DNA of 32,233 nucleotides from Sulfuritalea sp. (GTDB lineage Bacteria; Pseudomonadota; Gammaproteobacteria; Burkholderiales; Rhodocyclaceae): NCBI GenBank assembly GCA_018333815.1, contig JAGXSN010000147.1, positions 1-32,233 of the forward strand, given 5' to 3'. Under the pieces are notes generated by a model, which was not told where the DNA came from, searched no databases, and saw nothing but the letters and a program-made list of their open reading frames with translations. Shown here piece after piece: positions 23,960-31,315 of the stretch (the stretch's first letter is position 1; every line of letters begins with the position of its first letter). The translations under genes were made by a program, and so were the position numbers.

Positions 23960-25609
23960 TTACGGGTTCTTGATTTCGGAAGCGGCACGCAGGTAGAACC
24001 ACCAGTTGATGACCACGCAAACGGCGTAGAAGGCCGCAAAGCTGTACATGGCGTACTCGGGCGTGCCGGCCTTGATCTGGGCCCCGATCACCAACGGGGC
24101 GATGAAGGAACCGTAGGCGCCGACCGCCGAGGTCCAGCCCAGCACGGGGCCGGCCTGGGTGCGGTCGAAGATCACGCCGACGGTACGGAAGGTCGAGCCG
24201 TTGCCGATGCCGGAGGCCGCGAACAGCACGACGAAGGTGACCATGAACCGGAAGAAATAGATTTCCGGCGTCGCCGACTGGTAGGCCTGCATCATGACGT
24301 AGCCGGCGTAGGCCGAGGCCACCACCATCACCACGGAAACCGCCTGAGTGACGATGGCGCCGCCGACCTTGTCGGAGATCCAGCCGCCGATCGGACGGAT
24401 CAGTGCGCCGACGAAGGGGCCGATCCAGGCGTAAGTCAGCGCAGAGGGGGCGTTGGGGTTTTTCAGTGCATGGCTCCAGGCGCCGGTGGTTGGATCGAGC
24501 GTGTGCTGGAAGCCAAAGATCACCGTGATCGACAGCGGCACCGCCATCGAGAAGCCGATGAAGGAACCGAAGGTGACGATATAGAGCGCGGTCATCGACC
24601 AGGTGTGCTTGTTCTTGAAGATCTCGAACTGCTTGGTGAGGTTGGCTTTCATGTCGCCGAAGGCGGCCAGCTTCATCACCAGCAGCGTGGCGACGATGAT
24701 CAGCGGCAGCGCCACCCACATGTTGAGCAGGCCGAGGCCGTTAGGCGCCGGCAGGTAAAGATAGAGGCCGATCCCGGCGGTAAGGAAGGCCAGACCGTAT
24801 AGCCACAGGATCTTGGCGAAGGCCGCAGCAGTCGAACCGATGCCGGGCGAAATCACCAGCAGATTGTTCATGCCGAAGAAGCTGAAGAAGGCCAGCGGCG
24901 CCAGCAGCAGCAGCCAGACAAAACCGGCGTTCTGGATGAAGGTCGGCGTGCCGGCGGCGATCTTGCCGAATATCCAGCCCGAATCCTTGACCAACTCCAT
25001 CGAGCCGCCGGCGAAGGCGCCGAACAGGCCGACGGTCATCACAAGCGGGATCGCGATCTGCATGGTGGTGACGCCGAAGTTGCCGAGGCCGGCGTTGATG
25101 CCGAGCGCCGTGCCCTGCTGGCTCTTCGGGAAGAAGGTGCTGATGTTGGACATCGAGCAGGCGAAGTTGCCGCCGCCGATGCCGGACAGCAGCGCCGCCA
25201 GCTGGAACACCCACAGCGGGGTGTTTTTGTCCTGCAGCGCGATGCCGGTCAGCATGGCCGGAATCATCAGCAGCGCAGTCGTCAGGAACACCGTATTGCG
25301 GCCGCCGGCGATGCGGATGAAGAAGGAGGCCGGAATACGCAGCGTCGCCCCGGACAGGCCGGCGATGGCCGTCAGGGTAAACAGCTCGTCGGGCTTGAAC
25401 GGAAAGCCCAGGTTGAGCATCTGCACGGTGATGATGCCCCACATCAGCCAGACGGCGAAGCCGCACAGCAGGCTGGGCACGGAAATCCAGAGGTTGCGGT
25501 TGGCGATGGATTTTCCGGTGGTCTCCCAGAAGTTCTTGTCTTCCGGGCGCCAGTCGACGATGTCCCGCTTCGAAGTCGGTGCAGGGGCCTGCGTCGTTGT
25601 CGCGCTCAT
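23960..25609 (-). CDS. narK2: Nitrate/nitrite transporter, NarK2 type
   Basis: An MFS carrier of 549 residues, longer than the usual 12-helix NarK because of an N-terminal cytoplasmic tail of about 40 residues and two long loops. The nitrate signature glycine stretches are present (TALGINAGLGNFG and GPVLGWTSAVGAYGSF), as are the substrate arginines in LRIPASF and LIRPIGGW. By position and sequence it is the NarK2-like partner, which in paired systems works as a nitrate/nitrite exchanger. It lies between narK1 and narG, 21 bases after narK1. Confidence 0.9.
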   Translation of the reverse strand: MSATTTQAPAPTSKRDIVDWRPEDKNFWETTGKSIANRNLWISVPSLLCGFAVWLMWGIITVQMLNLGFPFKPDELFTLTAIAGLSGATLRIPASFFIRIAGGRNTVFLTTALLMIPAMLTGIALQDKNTPLWVFQLAALLSGIGGGNFACSMSNISTFFPKSQQGTALGINAGLGNFGVTTMQIAIPLVMTVGLFGAFAGGSMELVKDSGWIFGKIAAGTPTFIQNAGFVWLLLLAPLAFFSFFGMNNLLVISPGIGSTAAAFAKILWLYGLAFLTAGIGLYLYLPAPNGLGLLNMWVALPLIIVATLLVMKLAAFGDMKANLTKQFEIFKNKHTWSMTALYIVTFGSFIGFSMAVPLSITVIFGFQHTLDPTTGAWSHALKNPNAPSALTYAWIGPFVGALIRPIGGWISDKVGGAIVTQAVSVVMVVASAYAGYVMMQAYQSATPEIYFFRFMVTFVVLFAASGIGNGSTFRTVGVIFDRTQAGPVLGWTSAVGAYGSFIAPLVIGAQIKAGTPEYAMYSFAAFYAVCVVINWWFYLRAASEIKNP

Positions 25610-25630
25610 GTGCGTTGCCTCATGGTAGGG

Positions 25631-26899
25631 TCATTCGATCGGGTCGGCGCAATGGCTGCGCCGCCGCCTCATGTAATCCAGCTTGCGTACCTCGGTGGTG
25701 TACATCCAGATCAGGCTGACCCAGACCACGCCGTACATCAGCATGAAGGCGGAGGAGCGGATGCCGGTGAGGTCCGTCAGCGCGCCGAACATGATCGGCA
25801 GGAGGAAGCCGCCCAAGCCGCCGACCAGGCCGACGATGCCGGACACCGTGCCGATGTTGTGCGGATACTCGTCGGCGATATACTTGAACACGCTGGCCTT
25901 GCCGAAGGCGAAGGCGACGCCGACGACGAACAGCAGTGCGGTGAATACTTCCGGCGACAGGGCGATGCGCCAGGTCTGCGGGCCGGTCACGGTATGCACG
26001 GTGAACTCGGTCTGCGGATAGGACATGAAGAACAGGCAGATCCACGACACCCACAGCACCCACCAGGTCACGCGGTGCGCGCCCCACTTGTCCGACAGCC
26101 AGCCGCCCGCCGCGCGCAGGATGCCGCCCGGCAGCGAAAACGCGGCGGCCAGCAGCGCCGCCTTGGCCAGATCGAACTCGTACTCGGCCACGTAATAGCG
26201 CGTCATCCACAACGACAGCGCGACATAGCCGCCGAACACGATGGAGTAATACTGGCAGTATTTCCATACCACAGGGTCCTTCAGCAAGGCGAGCTGGTCA
26301 CGCACGGTCACGTGCGATGGCGCGCGGTGCGCCGGGTCGTCGTAGGTGAGCAGCCAGAACAGGATGGCGGTGACCAGCATTGCAGCGGCATATACCTGCG
26401 GCACCATGGTCCAGCCGTAGGCGAGGACGATGGCCGGCGCCACCAGCTTGGTCACCGCCGCGCCGACGTTGCCGACGCCGAAAATACCCATGGCCAGACC
26501 CTGCCGCGATTTCTTGAACCAGCGCGCGCAGCAGGAGATGCCTACGGAAAACGAGCCGCCGGCCAGGCCGACGAACAGGCCGATCACCAGGAAATGCCAG
26601 AACTCGGTGGCGGCGGACATCAGCCAGATCGGCCCCACCGTCGCCAGCATCAGCGCGAAGAACACCACGCGACCGCCGAATTTGTCGGTGAGCATGCCCA
26701 GAGGCAGGCGGACCAGCGAACCGGTCAGCACCGGCGTGGCGATGAGCACGCCGAACTGGGTCTCGTTGAGGTCCAGCTGTTCCTTGAGCGGAACACCCAT
26801 CACCGCGAACATCATCCATACGGCGAAACACACGGTGAAGGCGAAGGTATTCATGACCACCACCGACCAGGCCTTGCGTTCGTGCGTTGTCGACACCAT
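25631..26899 (-). CDS. narK1: Nitrate transporter, NarK1 type
   Basis: An MFS carrier of 422 residues with 12 predicted membrane helices. The nitrate signature stretches are GMGIFG-like (AMGIFGVGNVGAAVTK) and SGIVGLVGGLGGF; arginines are in VRLPLGML and ILRAAGGW. It is the NarK1-like member of the pair, which in characterised denitrifiers is a proton-nitrate symporter that starts respiration before nitrite has built up. A strong AGGAGGAG ribosome site precedes the ATG. It is the first gene of narK1-narK2-narGHJI. Confidence 0.9.
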   Translation of the reverse strand: MVSTTHERKAWSVVVMNTFAFTVCFAVWMMFAVMGVPLKEQLDLNETQFGVLIATPVLTGSLVRLPLGMLTDKFGGRVVFFALMLATVGPIWLMSAATEFWHFLVIGLFVGLAGGSFSVGISCCARWFKKSRQGLAMGIFGVGNVGAAVTKLVAPAIVLAYGWTMVPQVYAAAMLVTAILFWLLTYDDPAHRAPSHVTVRDQLALLKDPVVWKYCQYYSIVFGGYVALSLWMTRYYVAEYEFDLAKAALLAAAFSLPGGILRAAGGWLSDKWGAHRVTWWVLWVSWICLFFMSYPQTEFTVHTVTGPQTWRIALSPEVFTALLFVVGVAFAFGKASVFKYIADEYPHNIGTVSGIVGLVGGLGGFLLPIMFGALTDLTGIRSSAFMLMYGVVWVSLIWMYTTEVRKLDYMRRRRSHCADPIE

Positions 26900-26921
26900 C
26901 GGGCTCTCCTCCTGTGCAGGG

Positions 26922-26961
26922 CTAGCGCATGTTTCCCTTCAGCGCTCGCATGCTAGGGAAA
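26922..26961 (-). promoter_or_regulatory. Inverted-repeat leader upstream of narK1
   Basis: In the 168-base gap between narL and narK1 are two competing imperfect inverted repeats: CTAGCGCATG with CATGCTAG, and TTTCCCT (26932-26938) with AGGGAAA (26955-26961). They lie 23 to 62 bases before the narK1 ATG and may be an operator or a leader structure. No FNR palindrome and no clear NarL heptamer pair is seen in this gap. Confidence 0.3.
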
Positions 26962-27019
26962 GATCGGGGCGGCGGATATTCTCCGGACGGTCGGAACGGC
27001 GCCGCAAAAGGAGGGCGCC

Positions 27020-27044
27020 CCGGCCTGCCAAAGGCGTAGGCCGG
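27020..27044 (-). other. Hairpin downstream of narL
   Basis: CCGGCCT and AGGCCGG form a 7-bp stem around an 11-base loop, 24 bases after the narL stop, with no clean U-run (the later CCTCCTTTT is about ten bases further). It may weakly end the narXL transcript. The narL stop itself lies in a perfect GAACTAGTTC palindrome (27065-27074). Confidence 0.35.
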
Positions 27045-27067
27045 CAGCGGCGGCTGGTTCGAAGGAA

Positions 27068-27733
27068 CTAGTTCTTCTGGGCTAGACCGTGCTCGACGGC
27101 ATAGACGGCCGCCTGGACCCGGCCGGCCAGGTTGAGCTTCTTGAGGATGCCCTGAATGTGGATCTTGACCGTGCTCTCGGCCAGATCGAGCGCGCGCGCG
27201 ATTTCCTTGTTGCTCGCGCCCTGGGCAAGAAAGCCCATCACCTCGCGCTCGCGCTGGGTCAGCTTTTCATGGCTGGCCGGCGTCTGCGGCGCCGCCGTCC
27301 GCGGGGCGCCGCGTACGCTCGCCATGAGCTTGGCCGTCATCTGCGGCGACATCACCGCGTCGCCGGCGGCGGCGCGCCGGATCGCATCGACCAGGAAGTC
27401 CGCATCGATGTTCTTGAGCAAATAGCCTTGGGCGCCGGCCCGCAGGGCTTCGACCAGATCGTCGGCATCTTCCGATACCGTCAGCATCACCACGCGCGGC
27501 GGGTCGTCGCACCCGGCGATCAACTGGACCGCCTCGCACCCCGAGATGCCCGGCATGTGCAGGTCGAGCAGCACGACGTCGGGATGGAGCGACTGGGCGC
27601 GCTTGACGCCCTCGTGCCCGTCGCCCGCCTCGCCGACCACCTCGAAGCCCTTCTGCCGCTGCAGCAGCGCCTTGATGCCGCTCCTGAACAGCGTGTGGTC
27701 GTCTACCAGCAGAATGCGAATCGGACTTTCCAT
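27068..27733 (-). CDS. narL: Nitrate/nitrite response regulator, NarL/FixJ family
   Basis: A 221-residue response regulator: receiver domain (about 5-120) with phosphoacceptor D57 (VVLLDLHMPG), the acidic pair D11-D12, and K107 in YLLKNID; then a LuxR/NarL-type helix-turn-helix (about 155-215, LTQREREVMGFLAQGASNKEIA). It is immediately downstream of narX and so its cognate regulator. It probably controls the narK1-narK2-narGHJI unit that begins 168 bases further on. Confidence 0.93.
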   Translation of the reverse strand: MESPIRILLVDDHTLFRSGIKALLQRQKGFEVVGEAGDGHEGVKRAQSLHPDVVLLDLHMPGISGCEAVQLIAGCDDPPRVVMLTVSEDADDLVEALRAGAQGYLLKNIDADFLVDAIRRAAAGDAVMSPQMTAKLMASVRGAPRTAAPQTPASHEKLTQREREVMGFLAQGASNKEIARALDLAESTVKIHIQGILKKLNLAGRVQAAVYAVEHGLAQKN

Positions 27734-27739
27734 GCCTAT

Positions 27740-29683
27740 TTACGCGGCCGCAGTTTCGACCGTGCCGGGGAGCCGGAGAATAACATGGGCGCCGCGGCCG
27801 GGCGCCGACGCCAATTCCAGGCGTGCGCCGATGCGGTGAGCGCGTTCGCGCATGATGGCGACGCCGACATGCGTGCCGCCATCCTCGTCGAGCGCTTCCG
27901 GATCGAAGCCGCGCCCGTCGTCACGCACGGCGATCGACAGATCCTCGCCGCGGTCGATCTCGATGGCCACCGTGCCGGCGCCCGCGTGCTTGCGCACGTT
28001 GGAGAGCGCTTCCTGGACGATGTGCAGCACCTGAATGACGCTCATCGACTCCGGCAACGGCGCATCGCCGCTGACGACGAGCGAGGTGCGTATGCCGGTT
28101 TGCCCCTCGAAGCGGTCCAGGGCGCTGCGGATCGCGCCTTCGAGGTCGGCGCCGCTACCGACGCGGATGCGAAAATGCACCAGCAGTTCGCGGACGTTGT
28201 CGTAGCTTTCCTGGATGCCCTCGCGCATGCGCGCGAGCTCCTTCTCCGCCGGTTCGGTCTCGCCGGCGCGCAACGAAGCCTGCAGCATCTGTGCCTGGAT
28301 GTTGAGGAAGGCCAGCGACTGGGCGATGCTGTCGTGCAATTCCTGCGCCAGCAGGTTGCGCTCTTCCGACACCGCCATCTCTTTCTCGCGCAGCGCCAGC
28401 CGCCGGTTCTCGATGGCCACGCCGAGCTGCTGACCGACGGCCTCGAGCAGCTGGATTTCGCTGGCGGTCAGAGGGCGCTGGCCGCGAAAGAACAGATTGA
28501 AGATGCCGAATATCTGGCTCTTCGACATGATCGGGATGGCCGCCAGCGACGGCAGTCCCTCATGCGCGCAGTTGAGCAACAGGCCGCTCCGGTCGGTCGG
28601 TTTTTCCGCCACCGAGCGTCCGCTGGCCGCGGCGCGGCCGCACAGGCAAGTCCCCACCGGCAGGCGCGCCTCGGCTTGCAGGAAGTCTTCGGAGAGATTG
28701 ACGGCAGCGACAATCTCGAGTTCCTGCGTCTTGGCGTCGATCAGGCGCACGGCCCCCGACTCGGCCGCCAGCAGGACACGCAGCTTGTCGAGCACGCCGC
28801 GGCATACGGTCTCGATGTCCGCCGGTTCGGCCAAATAGGCGGCGATCTCGTAGAGCACCGCCAACTCGAGGTTCTTCTCCTCGATGTCGCGCGTCTTCTC
28901 GACGACGCGCTGCTCCAGCGTGTCGTAGAGGCCGCGCAGCTGGTCGGCCATGCGATTGAAGCCGGCCGCCAGTTCGCCGACCTCGTCGCGGGATTCGACG
29001 GGCGCGCGCACGCTGAAGTCGGCCGCTGCCATGCGATCCATGCCGAGCTTGAGCGTCTCGACCGGCTGGATCACCACCAGGCGGAACAGCAGGGTCAGGA
29101 ACAGCGTTCCGCCAAGGGAGAAACCGACCAGCGCGTTCAGGATCAGCCAGGTCGAGTTGGTGTAGCGGGCGTTGGTTTTCTCGATGACCAGCACCAACGC
29201 GTCGATCCGCTGCACGAAGTCGCGAACGACTTCCACCAGGTCGTCGAGGTCTCGTTGCGCATCGTCGCTGTCGGCCGTCGCCATCGCCCGGCTGATTAGA
29301 GGCAGCATGCGATGCTGCCAGTCCAAGCGCAAACCGGCCATGGCCAGATGCACCTCCTCGGTGCGCGGCAGGAACAGCGGTCGTTCGGGATCCCCGTCCT
29401 CCAGCAGAACAAGCGCCGAATCGAACTGGCCGACCGTATCGACCGCAGCGCTGATCCAGCGCGCATGCTCTGGCGTTCCGGCGGCCCGTTCGAGCAGGTA
29501 GGCGATGCGATAGATCCGCATGCGCTGGGCGCCGGCCTCGTTGATGGCCGCGGCGCCGCCTTCGAGCTGCCGGCCGACATGGAGCGTCACCATGATCATG
29601 GACAGGGCAACCAGAAAGAACAGCAGCAGGATGGCATTGATCTTGGTGCTCAGTTTGCCCGGCAGGCGCGCCAAACTCAGCAT
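27740..29683 (-). CDS. narX: Nitrate/nitrite sensor histidine kinase NarX
   Basis: A 647-residue membrane kinase. Helix 1 (about 14-34) and helix 2 (about 179-202) flank a periplasmic four-helix sensor with the P-box INEAGAQRMRIYRIAYL (47-63), where nitrate binds. Then come a HAMP domain (203-256), a GAF-like central module with the NarX cysteines (C346, C348, C372), a HisKA_3 helix with phosphoacceptor H450 (ELHDSIAQSL) and an HATPase domain with DDGRGFD. The ATG at 29683 is chosen as it gives a normal N-terminal helix; TTG at 29710 would add nine residues. It lies six bases before narL. Confidence 0.94.
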   Translation of the reverse strand: MLSLARLPGKLSTKINAILLLFFLVALSMIMVTLHVGRQLEGGAAAINEAGAQRMRIYRIAYLLERAAGTPEHARWISAAVDTVGQFDSALVLLEDGDPERPLFLPRTEEVHLAMAGLRLDWQHRMLPLISRAMATADSDDAQRDLDDLVEVVRDFVQRIDALVLVIEKTNARYTNSTWLILNALVGFSLGGTLFLTLLFRLVVIQPVETLKLGMDRMAAADFSVRAPVESRDEVGELAAGFNRMADQLRGLYDTLEQRVVEKTRDIEEKNLELAVLYEIAAYLAEPADIETVCRGVLDKLRVLLAAESGAVRLIDAKTQELEIVAAVNLSEDFLQAEARLPVGTCLCGRAAASGRSVAEKPTDRSGLLLNCAHEGLPSLAAIPIMSKSQIFGIFNLFFRGQRPLTASEIQLLEAVGQQLGVAIENRRLALREKEMAVSEERNLLAQELHDSIAQSLAFLNIQAQMLQASLRAGETEPAEKELARMREGIQESYDNVRELLVHFRIRVGSGADLEGAIRSALDRFEGQTGIRTSLVVSGDAPLPESMSVIQVLHIVQEALSNVRKHAGAGTVAIEIDRGEDLSIAVRDDGRGFDPEALDEDGGTHVGVAIMRERAHRIGARLELASAPGRGAHVILRLPGTVETAAA

Positions 29684-29758
29684 CGCAAACCCGCTGCACC
29701 GGTGCGGCAAGCAAACAGCCGACGGGTCGGCGCGCCCTGGGCAGCCATCATGCCCTCC

Positions 29759-30934
29759 TCACGGCATGATCTCGACATATTCGTAAACCTCGTTGTCGAC
29801 CAGGCGCTTCCGGACCGGCACGGCCAGCTTGGCGAACCACGCGTGCGGATCGTGTCGGTCGATCTCGCGCCCCATGAAGCGGATCAGTTCGCAGATCGGC
29901 TCGACGACGTTGGTGCGGTAGCGCTCGTCCTTCTTGACATAGCCGAGCCACAGGTTTTTCATGCAGTTGCGGCGGCACCAGGAAAACGCCTCGCAGCCCT
30001 CGCAGGGCATCTCCGGGCTCGGCTGCAGCGGGCTCTTCTTGAGCCAGTTGCCCTGGATCTCGCCCATCTGCATGGGGTGGACATACATCATGTCCGGGCA
30101 GGGGAAGATCTGGCCGTCGGGCATGACGTTGATGAGGTGGGAGGAGGCGCGGCACTGCGTGAGGCCGGCGTAAAGCTCGGCGCCGCGATTGGGCAGCAGC
30201 TTGTTCCTCACCATGCCCATCACCGGGATCAGCGGATAGAGTGCGTCGCTGCGGGCGAAGAACCTGTCGATCAGCCTGACCAGCACGGCCTTGCGCTTCG
30301 CCACCGAGTCGCCGGAGTACATCTCGTCGGCGACGAACTGCCAGTAGAGGTAGTCGATGGCTTCGAGCGCCGCGGCCAGCTCGTCGAGCTCCTCGAACGC
30401 GGTGTCTGGGTTGCCCCAGGTGACGCGCGCCGTGATGGTGCCGCCGACGCGGCCATGCACCCTGTCCAGGTTGGCGATCACCTGCCGCCAGATGCCGCGC
30501 CCGCGATAGCCGTCGGTGGTCGCCTCGCCGCCGTCGATCGAGACCAGGATGTTGGAAAACCTTGCCAGCATCCAGTCCGGCAGGTCGTCGAGCAGCGTGC
30601 CGTTGGTCTGGAGCTGAAAGCGGAATTCGGGGAAGCGCCGCATCACCTGTTCCATCATCGGGCGGTTGAGCGTCGGTTCGCCGCCGTAGAAGGTGACGTA
30701 GACCTCCTTGCCCCTGAGGTGGGTGGCGACGAAACGGGCGAGTTGGTCGATGTCGTATTTGAGTTCGGTCTGCGAGCCGAGCACGCCGCCGACGCCGAGC
30801 GAGCAGTAGGTGCACTTGAGGTTGCACTTGAGCGTGGTCAGCAGCTGCAGTTCGACGCGGCCGCCGACGATGGGATCGGGATCGGAGACGGGCTGGATGG
30901 GCGCCGGAGCGAAATCGAGGACATGCGTCATCAT
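29759..30934 (-). CDS. Radical SAM/SPASM-domain protein, substrate unknown
   Basis: A 391-residue radical SAM enzyme. The [4Fe-4S]-SAM motif is C37-x3-C41-x2-C44 (CNLKCTYC), followed by GGEP (84-87) and QTNGTLL. The C-terminal part has SPASM-type Cys for auxiliary clusters: C261, C279, C311, C314, C320, C324 and C348. The pattern QTNGTLLDDLP, ILVSIDGGEATTDGYRGRG recalls the AF0577 group of putative peptide-modifying enzymes (from memory). It is not NirJ-like in the N-terminal half. AGGA lies ten bases before the ATG. It is 75 bases upstream of narX on the same strand, so it may be the first gene of a radical SAM-narX-narL unit. The frame is open upstream to 31204 but that part looks non-coding. 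Confidence 0.85.
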   Translation of the reverse strand: MMTHVLDFAPAPIQPVSDPDPIVGGRVELQLLTTLKCNLKCTYCSLGVGGVLGSQTELKYDIDQLARFVATHLRGKEVYVTFYGGEPTLNRPMMEQVMRRFPEFRFQLQTNGTLLDDLPDWMLARFSNILVSIDGGEATTDGYRGRGIWRQVIANLDRVHGRVGGTITARVTWGNPDTAFEELDELAAALEAIDYLYWQFVADEMYSGDSVAKRKAVLVRLIDRFFARSDALYPLIPVMGMVRNKLLPNRGAELYAGLTQCRASSHLINVMPDGQIFPCPDMMYVHPMQMGEIQGNWLKKSPLQPSPEMPCEGCEAFSWCRRNCMKNLWLGYVKKDERYRTNVVEPICELIRFMGREIDRHDPHAWFAKLAVPVRKRLVDNEVYEYVEIMP

Positions 30935-30983
30935 CGTGATCGATTCCTGAAGGGAGGGGCGAAGGCACAAGCCTGCGGCCGGC

Positions 30984-30989
30984 ATTATC
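30984..30989 (-). promoter_or_regulatory. Candidate -10 box for the radical SAM gene
   Basis: GATAAT on the minus strand (TAGGATAATGCCGG), 50 bases before the ATG. The -35 region is not clear. Confidence 0.35.
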
Positions 30990-31063
30990 CTACGGGCAGA
31001 CTTCGGCGTAAGCGGGGGGATCGAGAGATGCGCCTTCCGGACTCGGCTCGGAGGTTCCGCGGC

Positions 31064-31086
31064 TGCCGTCCCGCCGGCGCCGACTT
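31064..31086 (-). repeat. Dispersed repeat core, copy E
   Basis: Minus strand, AA plus the core with T to C at core position 9. It lies about 130 bases upstream of the radical SAM start, in what would be its leader or promoter-distal region. Confidence 0.75.
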
Positions 31087-31167
31087 TCAGCCCGGCCTGC
31101 CGTCGGCGCGCCCATGTGCGCGTTCTGCGCTTCGCCGCAGCCGGCAAATCCATATCATAAATATATT

Positions 31168-31281
31168 TTATGCAATTGAAAGTTTTTTTTTTAATTACAT
31201 ACAAAATAGATCAGGTTTATGATCCAACCTTAAAGCAACTATAAGCTTGTCGCCATATTGCAATGTTTTCCTTATGCAATA
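31168..31281. promoter_or_regulatory. Operator-like repeats upstream of the chemoreceptor gene
   Basis: TTATGCAAT occurs at 31168-31176 and again at 31272-31280. The second copy is the right arm of an inverted repeat, TATTGCA-N12-TGCAATA (31256-31281). Another perfect inverted repeat, GATCA-N6-TGATC, lies at 31209-31224. A weak promoter TTATGA-N17-TATAAG (31217-31245) runs toward the chemoreceptor. Together this looks like a regulated promoter with one or two DNA-binding proteins. Confidence 0.45.
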
Positions 31282-31315
31282 AGCAAAATGAACCACCAGC
31301 AGGGGAGATATCAAG

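Larger units (their letters stand above)
30935..31315. other. Intergenic region: divergent control region with a GC-rich half and an AT-rich half
   Basis: This 381-base gap separates the radical SAM gene from the chemoreceptor gene. The left half (30935-31145) is as GC-rich as the genes and contains dispersed repeat copy E and a -10-like box for the radical SAM gene. The right half (about 31147-31300) is AT-rich, with a T10 tract (31183-31192), inverted repeats and a direct repeat, and should hold the chemoreceptor promoter. I see no convincing small ORF or RNA gene in it. Confidence 0.7.

Noticed and set aside
20264-24802. 1512-codon open frame on the plus strand opposite narG and narK2
   Set aside because: Codon-shadow of two clearly conserved genes; the translation is rich in Arg, Val, His, Asp with no domain.
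29718-29731. GCCGAC-GG-GTCGGC palindrome between the radical SAM gene and narX as a terminator
   Set aside because: Six base pairs with a two-base loop and no U-run; too weak to call a terminator.
29726-31113. GTCGGCGCGCCC present at 29726-29737 and 31102-31113, flanking the radical SAM gene
   Set aside because: A 12-base match is expected many times by chance in 32 kb of this composition and there is no further similarity, so it is not evidence of a mobile unit.
30935-31204. In-frame N-terminal extension of the radical SAM gene up to 31204
   Set aside because: The extension is unlike any radical SAM N-terminus, crosses a dispersed repeat and an AT-rich promoter region, and a normal start with AGGA exists at 30934.
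31209-31224. GATCA-N6-TGATC as an FNR or CRP site
   Set aside because: The arms have the opposite order from FNR half sites (TTGAT/ATCAA) and do not match TGTGA/TCACA; reported only as an inverted repeat.
31231-31256. Sigma-28 flagellar promoter for the chemoreceptor
   Set aside because: TAAA is present but the GCCGATAA part does not match at the right spacing.
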